Shown one piece after another: positions 25,575 through 34,784 of a stretch of 55,394 bases of DNA (the first letter of the stretch is position 1; each line of letters opens with the position of its first letter). Location: positions 1 to 55,394 of the forward strand of contig DHWS01000142.1 in assembly GCA_002413305.1 (NCBI GenBank). Direction: 5' to 3'. This DNA comes from Actinobacteria bacterium UBA5176 (GTDB lineage Bacteria > Actinomycetota > UBA4738). Position numbers and translations under genes: made by a program. The notes under the pieces were generated by a model that saw only the letters and a list, made by a program, of their open reading frames with translations, did not search any database and was not told the origin of the DNA.

Positions 25575-26816
25575 ATGAACGACGACCAGTTTGGACAGCC
25601 GGCCCCGGGCGACCCGTTCACGATCGACCGGACCCCGCCAGTCCCGCCTCCTCCTCCGGACGCTCCCGTGTTCAGCTCGGTGCTGGGCCCCACACCCCCG
25701 CCGGTGCCGCCGGTGCCGCCGGTACCGCCGGGACCCGGTCCGGTCGATGACCGCGCCTCAGCAGCCTCGCCGGTTCGAACGATGGACAGCACCTCATGGT
25801 CGTTCGGCGGCGGGACCGCCTCGAGGAGCTCGGTCGGCTCGCGTTCCTTCCACGTGCCATCGCTCCGGATGCCGAAGCACTCCGAGGGAGCGAAGGCCAC
25901 CCGCCGGCCCGTGGCCATCGGGCTGGTCGTGCTGCTGGTGGCGGGGGCAGCCTACTGGTTCCTGAGCCGGGGCCCGGACAGCAAGGCCATGGCGATGTCC
26001 TTCTACCAGGGCCAGACCGTGAGCTATCACCTGGCGATGAACTTCGACGGGCATCTGACGGTGGCCGGCCAGGCGGTACCCCTCAGCCTCTCGGTCGATG
26101 GGACCGTTGCGTGGCACGTGGACAGCGTCGACCCGTCGGGCACGGCGACGATCGAGGCCAGCGAGCTCGGGATGAAGGTTACGACCAACGGAAAGCCCGA
26201 GGGCTCGAGCCCGGCGGAAACCACGACGATCCGCATCGCGAAGGACGGTCGCATCCTGCAGGCCGGCGACCTCGGGTTCGCGAACGGCGGCACGTCGAGC
26301 CCGACCCTTCTGTTCCCGGGCTCGGACCAGTACACGCCCCTCCTTCCCTCTGGGAAGGTCAAGCCGGGAGATTCCTGGACGAAGTCGTTCGCCCAGGCGT
26401 TCCCCTTCGGAACCGGTGACTTGCGCTACAACGCGGAGATCACCTACGTCCGGGACGACATCGTGGGCGGGAAGCGGACGGCGGTCCTCACCTCGACCAT
26501 CTCGTTCCCAACGACGTTCACCCTCGATCTTCGCAAGCTGATGCAGCTCAGCGGCGACACGGCGGACGCCAAATCGATCCCCGCTCGGTTCGATCCACAG
26601 ATCAGGTACTTGGGCGGTGGGTCGGAGACCCAGACCGCGTCGTTCGATCCGAAAGCAGGGGAGCTCTTGAGGAGTTCGGAGAACGGACACTTCGACATCG
26701 GGATGACCCTTCTCGGGTTCCCCAAGGGCACCATCCCGCCGAAGCTCCAATCCATGCGCCTGGCCGGTGGGATCACGATCGTCCTGGAGCGCTCCCTGGG
26801 AGCCTCGAGCAACTGA
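25575..26816 (+). CDS. Membrane-anchored extracytoplasmic protein with proline-rich N-terminus (DUF6263-like)
   Basis: 413 residues from the ATG at 25575 (GAGAGGAC upstream). The cytoplasmic N-terminus (1-120) is rich in Pro (PPVPPPPPDAP; PPVPPVPPVPP). One helix follows (VAIGLVVLLVAGAAYWFL), then a beta-rich outer domain beginning VSYHLAMNFDGHLTV. The outer part resembles lipoprotein-like domains of the DUF6263 type, but this is from memory and not certain. It stands alone. Confidence 0.65.
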   Translation: MNDDQFGQPAPGDPFTIDRTPPVPPPPPDAPVFSSVLGPTPPPVPPVPPVPPGPGPVDDRASAASPVRTMDSTSWSFGGGTASRSSVGSRSFHVPSLRMPKHSEGAKATRRPVAIGLVVLLVAGAAYWFLSRGPDSKAMAMSFYQGQTVSYHLAMNFDGHLTVAGQAVPLSLSVDGTVAWHVDSVDPSGTATIEASELGMKVTTNGKPEGSSPAETTTIRIAKDGRILQAGDLGFANGGTSSPTLLFPGSDQYTPLLPSGKVKPGDSWTKSFAQAFPFGTGDLRYNAEITYVRDDIVGGKRTAVLTSTISFPTTFTLDLRKLMQLSGDTADAKSIPARFDPQIRYLGGGSETQTASFDPKAGELLRSSENGHFDIGMTLLGFPKGTIPPKLQSMRLAGGITIVLERSLGASSN

Positions 26817-26852
26817 ACCTCGGGAGCCGGAGGCGTCGCGTGACCGCGCGCT

Positions 26853-28010
26853 TCAGCCGAACGCGCTCTCCCCGGTGAGCTCCCGGCCGATGATGAGCTT
26901 CTGGATCTGGCTGGTGCCCTCGTACAGGGTCGTCACCCGGGCGTCCCGGAGGTACTTGCCCACCGGGTACTCGTCGATGTAGCCGTAGCCCCCGTGCACC
27001 TGGACCGCCGCGTTCGCCGCCCGGACGGCGACCTCGCTGGCGAAGTACTTCGCATAGGAGCTCTCCAGCCGGTGGTCGCGGCCCGCGTCGGCTAGCGCGG
27101 CCACCCGCCACGTGAGGAGCCGCGCCGCGTCGGTCTCCACGGCGATGTCGGCGATCAGCTCCTGGACCAGCTGGAACCTGGCGATGGGCCGGTCGAACTG
27201 TTCGCGCTGCCCCGCGTAGGCGACGCTCGCCTCCAGGCACCCCCGGGCGATCCCCACGCACCCGGCCGCCAGCGACATCCTCCCGGCGTCCAGCGCGCGC
27301 ATGGCGACGGTGAACCCCTGGCCCTCTGCGCCCAGCCGCGCCGCGTCCGGTACCCGGACGTCGTCCAGCGTGAGCTCGGCGGTGTCCTGGGCCCGGAGCC
27401 CCAGCTTGCCCGTGATGGGCGTCGCAGAGAAGCCCTCCGAGTCGGTGGGGACCAGGAAGCAGGTCACGCCCTTCGGCCCGGGGCCGCCGCTCCGGGCGAA
27501 GATCAGTGCCACGCCGGCCCACGTCCCGTTCGTGATGAAGATCTTCGAACCGGTGATCCGCCAGCCGCCCCCACCGCCGTCGCGTTCGGCCCGCGCCTGC
27601 AGGTTACCGGCGTCGGAGCCCCGGCCCGGCTCGGTCAGTCCGTAGCAACCCAGCGCCTCGCCCGAACACAGCCGCGGGAGCCATTCGCGCTTCTGCTCGT
27701 CGGTCCCCCAGTGCACGATCGTCTTGCCGACCAGGCCGTTGTTCACGCTGACCACTCCGCGAACGGACGAATCGGCCCGCCCCAGCTCCTCGATCAGAAG
27801 GCAGTACGAAACGCTGTCGAACCCCGCGCCTCCATGCTCCTCCGGGATCGCCGCCCCAAGGAACCCGACCTCGGCCAGCTTCGGCACGATCGCCCGGTCC
27901 ATGTGTTCGTCGCGATCCCACTCCCGGGAGAAAGGCACGATCTCGCGGTCGCAGAACTCGCGGGCCGTCGAGCGGACCAGCTCCTGTTCGGGCGTGAGCT
28001 CGAAGTCCAA
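26853..28010 (-). CDS. Acyl-CoA dehydrogenase
   Basis: 385 residues, the standard length. Features are CYGLTEPGRGSDAGNLQARAE, KIFITNGTWAGV, the FAD contact QVHGGYGYIDEYPVGKY and the catalytic Glu in TLYEGTSQIQK. It oxidises an acyl-CoA with electrons to ETF. The start is a TTG only four bases after the stop of the glyoxylate-type aminotransferase, without a ribosome site, so it depends on the operon. The substrate chain is unknown. Confidence 0.92.
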   Translation of the reverse strand: MDFELTPEQELVRSTAREFCDREIVPFSREWDRDEHMDRAIVPKLAEVGFLGAAIPEEHGGAGFDSVSYCLLIEELGRADSSVRGVVSVNNGLVGKTIVHWGTDEQKREWLPRLCSGEALGCYGLTEPGRGSDAGNLQARAERDGGGGGWRITGSKIFITNGTWAGVALIFARSGGPGPKGVTCFLVPTDSEGFSATPITGKLGLRAQDTAELTLDDVRVPDAARLGAEGQGFTVAMRALDAGRMSLAAGCVGIARGCLEASVAYAGQREQFDRPIARFQLVQELIADIAVETDAARLLTWRVAALADAGRDHRLESSYAKYFASEVAVRAANAAVQVHGGYGYIDEYPVGKYLRDARVTTLYEGTSQIQKLIIGRELTGESAFG

Positions 28011-28014
28011 CGCG

Positions 28015-29142
28015 CTATGGGAGGACCTGGTCCATGGCCGTCAGCAGCGTCTTCACGTTCTCCCGGTCACACGACTCGCCCATCAGCCCGACCCGCCACA
28101 CCTTCCCCGCGAGCTCTCCCAACCCGCCGGCGACCTCGATCCCGAACTCGCCCAGCAGGCGCCCCCGGGCGGGCTGGTCGGACATCCCCTCGGGGAGCTC
28201 CACGCAGACGACCTGCGGGCAGCGGTAGCCCTCCGGTGGGAAGGGCCGGAAACCGCGCTCCTCCAGGGCGGCCAGCATCTCCGCCCCGATCTCCTGGTGA
28301 CGCTTCCACCGCGCCTCCATGCCCTCCTCGAGGACGATCCGCAGGGCCTCGTGCAGCGCGTACAGCGACGAGATGGGGGCTGTGTGGTGGTACCGGCGTT
28401 CGCTGCCCATGTACTTCGCGATGGGCAGGACGTCGAAGTAGAACGACCGCGGGCGCTCCACCCGTTCGGTCCGCGCCCGTACCGCGCGCTCGCTGAAGGT
28501 GATCGGGGCCAGAGACGGCGGGGCCGACAGGCACTTCTGGGAGCCCGAATAGCACACGTCGATCCCCCACCCGTCGGTCTCCAGCTCGATGCCGCCCAGG
28601 GACGCCACCGCGTCGACCACGAAGAGGGGCCCGCGGTCCCGGCACAGCGCCCCGATGTCCTCGAGCGGCTGGCGGAGCCCGGTGGACGTCTCGGCGTGGA
28701 CGGCGCACACGGCCTTCGCGTTCGGGTGCAGGGCGAGGGCGTGTTCGACCTGCTCGGCCGAGACCGGTTCGCCCCACCCCCTTCCCGCGGTGACGGCCAC
28801 GACCTCGGCCCGGCAACGCGCGGCGATCTCGGCCATCCGTTCGGCGAAGGCCCCGCTGATCAGCACCAGCGCCACGTCGCCCGGCTCCAGCACGTTCTCC
28901 AGCGCACACTCCATCCCCGCCGTCCCGGTTCCCGACACGGGGAAGGTCAACTCGTTCGAGGTGCGGAACACGTCTCGGAGCATCGCGTTGATCTCGTCCA
29001 GCATCCGGTTGGTCTCGGGGTCCATGTGGCCGATCACCGGCCGGCGCATCGCGTCGAGCACCCGCTGGTTGACCATGCTCGGCCCGGGGGCCATCAGGAG
29101 CCGGCTGGGCGGTTCGAAGCGGGGGAACAAGGCGCCGCTCAT
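28015..29142 (-). CDS. Class V aminotransferase, alanine/serine-glyoxylate type
   Basis: 375 residues. The family N-terminus LLMAPGPSMVNQRVLDAM, VSGTGTAGMECAL, CAVHAETSTGLRQP, the PLP Asp (VVDAVASLGG) and the Schiff-base Lys (CYSGSQKCLSAPP) all agree with alanine-glyoxylate/serine-pyruvate aminotransferases. Its ATG overlaps the TGA of the upstream FMN oxidase. The oxidase would make glyoxylate and this enzyme would turn it into glycine. Confidence 0.9.
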   Translation of the reverse strand: MSGALFPRFEPPSRLLMAPGPSMVNQRVLDAMRRPVIGHMDPETNRMLDEINAMLRDVFRTSNELTFPVSGTGTAGMECALENVLEPGDVALVLISGAFAERMAEIAARCRAEVVAVTAGRGWGEPVSAEQVEHALALHPNAKAVCAVHAETSTGLRQPLEDIGALCRDRGPLFVVDAVASLGGIELETDGWGIDVCYSGSQKCLSAPPSLAPITFSERAVRARTERVERPRSFYFDVLPIAKYMGSERRYHHTAPISSLYALHEALRIVLEEGMEARWKRHQEIGAEMLAALEERGFRPFPPEGYRCPQVVCVELPEGMSDQPARGRLLGEFGIEVAGGLGELAGKVWRVGLMGESCDRENVKTLLTAMDQVLP

Positions 29143-30389
29143 TCGGACTCCCGCATGCCCGACGGCACGAAGCCGGCCCGGCGGAACCCGGTCCCGCCGC
29201 CGCCCCGGAAGGCCCACGTCGGCACCGTTCCCGGGGCGGGAGCCACCGCGGAGCCGTCGATCTCGGAGATCGAACGCCGCCCGCAAAGGGCCATGGCCAG
29301 CTCAAGCTCGTCCCGGAACATCTCCAGTACGGCCCGGACCCCGGCCTCGCCCGCGGCGGCCAGGCCCCACAGATACGGCCGGCCGATCAGGACCGCCTTC
29401 GCGCCCAGGGCCACGGCCTTGACCACGTCGGAGCCCCGGCGGACCCCGCCGTCCAGCAGGATCTCGCACCGGCCGCCGACGGCGTCGGCGACCTCGGGAA
29501 GCACATCGAGCGTGGCCGGCGCGCCGTCCAACTGGCGCCCTCCATGGTTCGACACGATGATCCCGTCCACGTCGTGATCGGCGGCCAGCCGCGCGTCCTC
29601 ACCCGTCACGATCCCCTTGAGAACCAACGGGAGCGAGGACAGCGACCGGATCCAGGCCAGATCGTCCCACGTCAGCGATTCGTCGTGCTCGGAACCGAAG
29701 TACTTGGCCAGGCTGGACCCGTCCGCGTCCTCGGGGAGGGGGACGTCCTGCAGGTTCGCCATGCCCATCTCCGGTGGCAGGGCGAAGCTATTGCGTTCGT
29801 CCCTCAGGCGACGCCCGAGGTGCGGGGTGTCCACGGTCAGGACGATGGCTCCGTACCCACCGGCCTCCGCGCGCGAGACCAGGTGCGCGGTGAGCGAACG
29901 ATCCTTCATCACGTACAGCTGGAACCAGCGGTCGACGCCGGTCGCGGCGACCTCCTCCATGGGCACCGTGGAGATGGTTGAGAGCACCAACAGGACGCCC
30001 AGGGCCTTCGCGGCCCGGGCGGTGGCCAGTTCGCCATCCCGGTCGGCCAGGCGCTGGAACGCCGTGGGGGCCAGGATGACCGGGAACGGCATCGGCACGC
30101 CCAGCACAGTCGTCTCGAGGCTGACGTTCGAAACACCGACCAGGACCCGAGGGCGGAACACCCACCGCCCGAACGCCTCGCGGTTCTCGGAGAGCGTCCA
30201 TTCGTCGCCCGCCCCCCCCGCGTAGTAGTCGTAGGCCATCTTGGGCAGCTTGCGCCGGGCCGCCGCCTCGAAGTCGTCGATCGAGACCCGGCGCTCGTGG
30301 ACCCCTTCGCCCAGCGGCAGATCCGGGATGGGTTCGTCCTTCAGCGGCTCGGCAGAGATGTCGGTGAGTTGGTCCTCGCTCGCGCCCAT
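29139..30389 (-). CDS. FMN-dependent alpha-hydroxy-acid oxidase (glycolate/lactate oxidase-like)
   Basis: 416 residues from the ATG at 30389. FMN-enzyme marks are KMAYDYYAGGAGDEWTL, ILAPTAFQRLADRDGE, the substrate-binding and base segment IVSNHGGRQLDGAPATLD (active-site His) and EILLDGGVRRGSDVVKA. Members oxidise glycolate, L-lactate or mandelate. The tightly coupled glyoxylate aminotransferase downstream favours glycolate. It heads a three-gene operon ending in the acyl-CoA dehydrogenase. Confidence 0.9.
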   Translation of the reverse strand: MGASEDQLTDISAEPLKDEPIPDLPLGEGVHERRVSIDDFEAAARRKLPKMAYDYYAGGAGDEWTLSENREAFGRWVFRPRVLVGVSNVSLETTVLGVPMPFPVILAPTAFQRLADRDGELATARAAKALGVLLVLSTISTVPMEEVAATGVDRWFQLYVMKDRSLTAHLVSRAEAGGYGAIVLTVDTPHLGRRLRDERNSFALPPEMGMANLQDVPLPEDADGSSLAKYFGSEHDESLTWDDLAWIRSLSSLPLVLKGIVTGEDARLAADHDVDGIIVSNHGGRQLDGAPATLDVLPEVADAVGGRCEILLDGGVRRGSDVVKAVALGAKAVLIGRPYLWGLAAAGEAGVRAVLEMFRDELELAMALCGRRSISEIDGSAVAPAPGTVPTWAFRGGGGTGFRRAGFVPSGMRESE

Positions 30390-30489
30390 CGGGGGATCCT
30401 CGCCTCCCATCCGGATCGATCCACGGCCGAGCCGGCGGCCGGCCCGTCCCACGATACCGCCCGAGGATGGACCTCCACACGCCGGGCGC

Positions 30490-31401
30490 TCACTCCACAG
30501 GCACGGCGACCGGGACCGGTTCGTCGCCGGCCCGCTGCGCCCGGGCCTGTCCGGTGATCGCCACGTAGATCCCGATCAGGATCAGCACGCCGCCGGCCAC
30601 CGCGGTCCACGGCGGCGCCTCCCCGAAGATCGCCATGGCCAGTAGGGTCGAACCGATGGGCTCACCCAGGATCGAGACGGCCACCACGGTCGCCGACACA
30701 TCCCGCAGCAGGTAGTTGAAGACGGTATGCCCGAGCATCTGGGGCACCGCAGCCATCAGCAGGAACAGGCCCCAGGTCTTCAGCGGAAAGCCGGTGAAGG
30801 CCGAGTGGCTGAGCGCGGCGACCGGGACCAGGACGATCGCGCACACCGTGTAGACCACGCCGACGTAGGTCAGGGCCGACACATCCTGCCGGAGATGCCG
30901 TCCGGCGACGAAGTAGCCGGCGGCCGCGACCGCCCCGGCGATGGCCAGCAGGTCGCCTTCGGCCGCCCGCGTCGAGATGGCGAACCCGCCACCCGACACC
31001 ACACCCGCCCCGGCCACCCCCGCCAGGATGCCGGCCAGCCCCCGCGACGAGATCCGTTCGCCGAACAGGACCCGGGAAGCGAACGCCACCACGATCGGCG
31101 AGACCGTCACCAGCACCACGCTGGCCGCGATCGACGTGAAGCCGAGCGACGTGATCCACAGCGCGAAGTGCAAGGCGAGGATGGCCCCGGCCAGGGCGGC
31201 GATCCCGAGCTGTCCGCGGCTGAGCCGGCGCAGCTCCTCGCGGCGTCGCAGGAGCACGACCGGAAGCAGGCCGGCCGCGGCGAAGGCGTTGCGGTACAAC
31301 GCGATCGACACCGCCGGCGCGTGGGCCTGCCGGATGAAGATCGCGGAGAAGGACACCGCGACCACACCCATGCACAGCAGGAGCGTCTGCCGGATCGGCA
31401 C
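30490..31401 (-). CDS. EamA/DMT-family permease
   Basis: 303 residues from the GTG at 31401; an ATG at 31443 would add 14 residues. Ten hydrophobic helices are arranged as two EamA repeats (ALYRNAFAAAGLLPV and QMLGHTVFNYLLRDVSATVVAVS...GEPIGSTLLAM). The family exports amino acids or metabolites; the substrate is unknown. It is divergent from the response regulator. Confidence 0.88.
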   Translation of the reverse strand: MPIRQTLLLCMGVVAVSFSAIFIRQAHAPAVSIALYRNAFAAAGLLPVVLLRRREELRRLSRGQLGIAALAGAILALHFALWITSLGFTSIAASVVLVTVSPIVVAFASRVLFGERISSRGLAGILAGVAGAGVVSGGGFAISTRAAEGDLLAIAGAVAAAGYFVAGRHLRQDVSALTYVGVVYTVCAIVLVPVAALSHSAFTGFPLKTWGLFLLMAAVPQMLGHTVFNYLLRDVSATVVAVSILGEPIGSTLLAMAIFGEAPPWTAVAGGVLILIGIYVAITGQARAQRAGDEPVPVAVPVE

Positions 31402-31428
31402 GGTTCCTATTCTCCGGTATGGGGACGG

Positions 31429-31434
31429 TACGAT
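31429..31434 (+). promoter_or_regulatory. -10 box of the response regulator gene
   Basis: TACGAT lies nine bases before the ATG at 31444. No ribosome site intervenes. Confidence 0.45.
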
Positions 31435-31443
31435 GGGCGCCAT

Positions 31444-32121
31444 ATGGATGACATGAACGACCCGCCGATCAGCCTCCTGATCTGCGACGACCACCGCATC
31501 CTGACCGACACGCTTCGAACGGTCGTCCAGCAGGATCCCGGTCTTCGGCTGGTGAGCTCGCCGGTCCATGAGCCCGACGAGGCGATCGAGATCTTGCGCC
31601 GCGAACCCACCGACGTCGTCCTCATGGACATCGAGTTTCGGGGCGCCATGAGCGGGATCGACGCCACCCGCAGGATCAAGGAGATCTCGCCCTCCACCAA
31701 GGTCGTGGTGATGACGGCCCATGAGGACGAACGCCTCCTGGTCGAGGCGGTCGAAGCGGGCGCCAGCGGGTTCCTTCGCAAGACCGAAGGGGTCGACGAG
31801 CTGCTCGCCGCGCTGAAGGCGGCCGCCGCCGGCGAGATCCTGATCGACCCCGCCGCCCTGGCGAGATTGCTGCCCCTCATGGCCCGCGAGCGCGAGATCC
31901 GCCACGAGGCCGCCCAGAAGCTCGCCGCCCTTTCCGACCGCGAACGCCAGATCCTTCGCATGCTCTCCGAGGGTCTGCGCAACGACGACATCGCCGAGCT
32001 CCTGTCGATCAGTCCACAGACGGTCCAGACCCACGTGCGCAACGTGCTGGGCAAGCTCGGTGTGCATTCGAAGCTCGAAGCGGTCGCCTTCGCCGTCCGC
32101 AACGGCGCGATCGAGCGGTAG
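31444..32121 (+). CDS. NarL/FixJ-family response regulator, orphan
   Basis: 225 residues. The receiver domain has the acidic pair and phospho-Asp (LLICDDHRI; VVLMDIEFRG), Thr in VVMTAHEDE and Lys in GFLRKTEG. A linker of about 35 residues leads to a LuxR helix-turn-helix (LSDRERQILRMLSEGLRNDDIAELLSISPQTVQTHVRNVLGKLGV). No histidine kinase is near, so its partner is elsewhere. Confidence 0.92.
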   Translation: MDDMNDPPISLLICDDHRILTDTLRTVVQQDPGLRLVSSPVHEPDEAIEILRREPTDVVLMDIEFRGAMSGIDATRRIKEISPSTKVVVMTAHEDERLLVEAVEAGASGFLRKTEGVDELLAALKAAAAGEILIDPAALARLLPLMAREREIRHEAAQKLAALSDRERQILRMLSEGLRNDDIAELLSISPQTVQTHVRNVLGKLGVHSKLEAVAFAVRNGAIER

Positions 32122-32205
32122 GGCCGCCGGCCCTCAGCTCACCAGCCGCAACCGGCTCGAGACCTGCACCACTCACGGGACGAACGCAGGGCACGGTTGG
32201 TTGGG

Positions 32206-32211
32206 TATCCT
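32206..32211 (+). promoter_or_regulatory. -10 box of gpsA
   Basis: TATCCT lies six bases before the GTG at 32218. The spacing suits a leaderless message. Confidence 0.45.
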
Positions 32212-32217
32212 GCGGCG

Positions 32218-33219
32218 GTGACGCGGATCACGGTGTTCGGCGCGGGAGCCATGGGAACGGCGATCGCCATGCACCTCGCCCGGGCCGGGAACGACACCAC
32301 GCTGTGGGCGAGCGAGTTCGACGCGGGCGCCCTCGGCGCGCTGACCGGGGAGCGACGGCACCCCGCGCTCCCCGGGCATCTCCCCGAGAGCTTGAGCGTG
32401 ATGGCGCCTGACGAACTCAAGGAGGCAGCCGAGGGCGCTGACATCGCGGTGATGGGCGCGCATTCGGGCGGAGCCAGGACGCTCGCCCGGATCGTGGCCC
32501 GGGGTGCCGGCGAGCTCCCGCTGATGGTCAGCCTGGCCAAGGGCCTCGAACCGGACACGCTCAAGCGGATGTCCGAGGTCTATAGCGAGGAGATCGGCCA
32601 CGAGCGCATCGTCGCCGTGGGCGGGCCGGGCCTGGCGCCAGAGATCGCCGAGGGCCTCCCCACCTCGATCGTCATGTCTGCCCAGCGCCTCGACGTCGCC
32701 GAGAAGGCTGCGCGGGCGTTCCGGTCCCCCACCTTCCGGGTCCGGGTCACCGACGATGTGGCCGGCGTCGAGTACAGCGCGGTGGCGAAGAACGTCGCCG
32801 CCATCGGGATCGGGATCGTCGACGGGCTGGCGAAGGTCTCGGGGCAGGAGCTCCGCAACGCGAAGGCCGCCTTGTTCACCCAGGCCTTGCACGAGCTCGA
32901 GGAGCTGGTCGAAGCCCTCGGCGGGCGGGCCAGCACCGTCCGCGGCCTGGCCGGGCTGGGCGACACGCTGGTCACCAGCCTCGGCGGACGCAACCGTCTG
33001 TTCGGGGAGCTGGTCGGAGAGGGCCAGGCGCCCGAGGCGGCCCTGGCCACGATGGAGGAACGCGGCATGACCGTGGAGGGGTGGGATTCGGCCCGCGACA
33101 TCGGACACCTCGCCGCCGAGACCGACGGCGTGGGCAGCCTGCCTTTCCTCACCCAGGTGCACCGGATCCTGTTCGGCTCGAGCCCGGCCCGGAGCCTGCT
33201 CGACTGCTTGAAGGGGTGA
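32218..33219 (+). CDS. gpsA: Glycerol-3-phosphate dehydrogenase [NAD(P)+]
   Basis: 333 residues. The N-terminal fold [20 protein letters not shown] is the GpsA NAD(P) site, and the catalytic Lys lies in [15 protein letters not shown], followed by [16 protein letters not shown] and the signature [21 protein letters not shown]. It reduces dihydroxyacetone phosphate to sn-glycerol-3-phosphate for phospholipids. [12 protein letters not shown] matches the RHPxYLP segment of the family. glpX follows seven bases later. Confidence 0.92.
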   Translation: MTRITVFGAGAMGTAIAMHLARAGNDTTLWASEFDAGALGALTGERRHPALPGHLPESLSVMAPDELKEAAEGADIAVMGAHSGGARTLARIVARGAGELPLMVSLAKGLEPDTLKRMSEVYSEEIGHERIVAVGGPGLAPEIAEGLPTSIVMSAQRLDVAEKAARAFRSPTFRVRVTDDVAGVEYSAVAKNVAAIGIGIVDGLAKVSGQELRNAKAALFTQALHELEELVEALGGRASTVRGLAGLGDTLVTSLGGRNRLFGELVGEGQAPEAALATMEERGMTVEGWDSARDIGHLAAETDGVGSLPFLTQVHRILFGSSPARSLLDCLKG

Positions 33220-33226
33220 GCTGACG

Positions 33227-34246
33227 ATGAGCGACACCAGCGAACCGGTCGAAGCGCCGCCGAAGGGCGCGCCCGACCGGAACCTCGCCATGGAGCTGGT
33301 CCGGGTGACCGAGGCCGGGGCCATGGCGGCCGGCCGATGGATCGGCCGTGGCCAGAAGGAGAGCGCGGACAAGGCCGCCGTCGACGCCATGCGCGTCATG
33401 CTCGACACGGTCTCCATGGACGGCGTCGTGGTGATCGGCGAGGGCGAGAAGGACGAAGCCCCCATGCTCTACAACGGCGAGCGGGTGGGGAACGGGCAGC
33501 CGCCGGGCGTCGACGTGGCGGTCGATCCCCTGGAGGGGACCCGCCTCACGGCCCTCGGCATGCCGAACGCGATCAGCGTGGTGGCGGTGGCGGAGCGGGG
33601 GACGATGTTCTTCCCTGGGGCCGCCGTCTACATGGACAAGATCGCCGCCGGCCCGGAACTGTGCGACGAGATCGACATCGAAGCACCGCCCGCCGAGAAC
33701 ATCCGTCGGGTGGCCAAGGCGAAGGGCACCACTCCGGAGGGCGTGTCGGTGGTGGTGCTCGACCGCGACCGCCACCAGGACCTGATCAGGGACCTTCGCG
33801 AAGCCGGCGCCCGCGTCTTCCTGATCACCGACGGGGACGTGGCGCCGTCCATCGCTGCCGCGCAGGAACGGACCGGCGTGGACCTGTTGATGGGCGTGGG
33901 CGGGACGCCGGAGGGCGTGATCTCCGCCGCCGCCCTGAAGTGCCTGGGAGGGGGGATGCAGGGCAAGCTGTGGCCGCGCAATGACGAAGAGCGCCGGGCC
34001 CTGGTGGACACCGGCTACGACCTGGCCAGGGTGCTCTCCACCGACGACCTGGTGGGCGGGCAGGACGTGTTCGTCGCCGCCACGGGGGTGACGAACGGGG
34101 CGCTGCTCAAAGGGGTCCGTTACACGGCGGCCGGCGCGGTCACCGAGTCGATCGTCATGCGTTCGCGCTCCGGCACGGTCCGCAAGATCGAAGCCCGCCA
34201 CGCGTTCGAGAAGCTGATGAAGTTCTCGAGCATCGCCTATCGCTGA
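33227..34246 (+). CDS. glpX: Class II fructose-1,6-bisphosphatase
   Basis: 339 residues. GlpX motifs are [39 protein letters not shown] (metal ligands), [12 protein letters not shown] and [17 protein letters not shown]. It dephosphorylates fructose-1,6-bisphosphate in gluconeogenesis and is the actinobacterial form of the enzyme. An AAGGGG ribosome site lies before the ATG. It forms an operon with gpsA. Its last 10 bases overlap the convergent SemiSWEET gene. Confidence 0.95.
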   Translation: MSDTSEPVEAPPKGAPDRNLAMELVRVTEAGAMAAGRWIGRGQKESADKAAVDAMRVMLDTVSMDGVVVIGEGEKDEAPMLYNGERVGNGQPPGVDVAVDPLEGTRLTALGMPNAISVVAVAERGTMFFPGAAVYMDKIAAGPELCDEIDIEAPPAENIRRVAKAKGTTPEGVSVVVLDRDRHQDLIRDLREAGARVFLITDGDVAPSIAAAQERTGVDLLMGVGGTPEGVISAAALKCLGGGMQGKLWPRNDEERRALVDTGYDLARVLSTDDLVGGQDVFVAATGVTNGALLKGVRYTAAGAVTESIVMRSRSGTVRKIEARHAFEKLMKFSSIAYR

Positions 34247-34557
34247 GAACCACTGGGGGCCGTCTGCGCCGCCTCCGGCTGCAAGGCCCCGGCATGCCGA
34301 CGGTATCTCAGCGCCACGACGATGACCGCCACGCCCACGACCAGGGCGATCGCGTTCGCCACGATCAGCGCGGGGTTGCGGATGGCGATGCCGTACGACA
34401 CCCAGAGCGAGAACCCGACGAGCAGCACGAACAGGTAGGAGATCGAGACGTCGTGGGACGAACGCCGATGAAGGATGCGGCGGATCTGGAGAACGGGCGA
34501 GAGCGCCATGACCACGCCCCACGTGCCGGCCGCCACCGCCAGGGCCGTCGTCGTCAT
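34237..34557 (-). CDS. SemiSWEET-type (MtN3/PQ-loop) sugar transporter
   Basis: 106 residues with three helices. The first has [21 protein letters not shown], matching the PQ-type motif and the following loop of SemiSWEETs, then [19 protein letters not shown] and a third helix with the typical [13 protein letters not shown]. These proteins dimerise into a passive sugar channel. The ATG overlaps the stop of the HARE-type gene (ATGA), and its end overlaps glpX. Confidence 0.85.
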   Translation of the reverse strand: MTTTALAVAAGTWGVVMALSPVLQIRRILHRRSSHDVSISYLFVLLVGFSLWVSYGIAIRNPALIVANAIALVVGVAVIVVALRYRRHAGALQPEAAQTAPSGSQR

Positions 34558-34784
34558 GCGGCACCCCCCACTTCGGACAATAGGTACACACCCTTCGACA
34601 CCTTCGTCACCGTGCCGTCCTTCGCCGCCTGGGCCAGCGACGCCAGCAGGTTCTTCCGGATGTCGCGCTGCATGAACGGATCCAGGTAGCCGCGCTTCAG
34701 GGCCAGGTCCTGGATGACGGTCCAGTGCAGGGGGTTCGGGGCCTCCTCGCGCAGGACGGCCAGGGCCGCTTCCAAGAAATCCAC
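34554..34784 (-). CDS. Small HARE-HTH-like winged-helix protein
   Basis: 76 residues. The start GTG shares one base with the TAG of the LLM gene (TAGTG), and the stop overlaps the SemiSWEET start. The sequence FLEAALAVLREEAPNPLHWTVIQDLALKRGYLDP...LLASLAQAAKDGTVTKVSKGVYLL has the HB1/ASXL/RNA-polymerase-delta (HARE) pattern: helix, 'PLHW/tvI' helix and a beta wing. It may bind DNA or polymerase. It is too short for extra domains. Confidence 0.75.
   Translation of the reverse strand: MDFLEAALAVLREEAPNPLHWTVIQDLALKRGYLDPFMQRDIRKNLLASLAQAAKDGTVTKVSKGVYLLSEVGGAA

Noticed and set aside
25640..25740. Proline-codon repeat (ccgccggtg units) as a possible tandem repeat element
   Set aside because: It simply encodes the Pro-rich linker of the secreted protein and is in frame.
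33149..34591. 480-codon minus-strand frame
   Set aside because: It lies opposite gpsA and glpX, both unmistakable; it shows only compositional bias.
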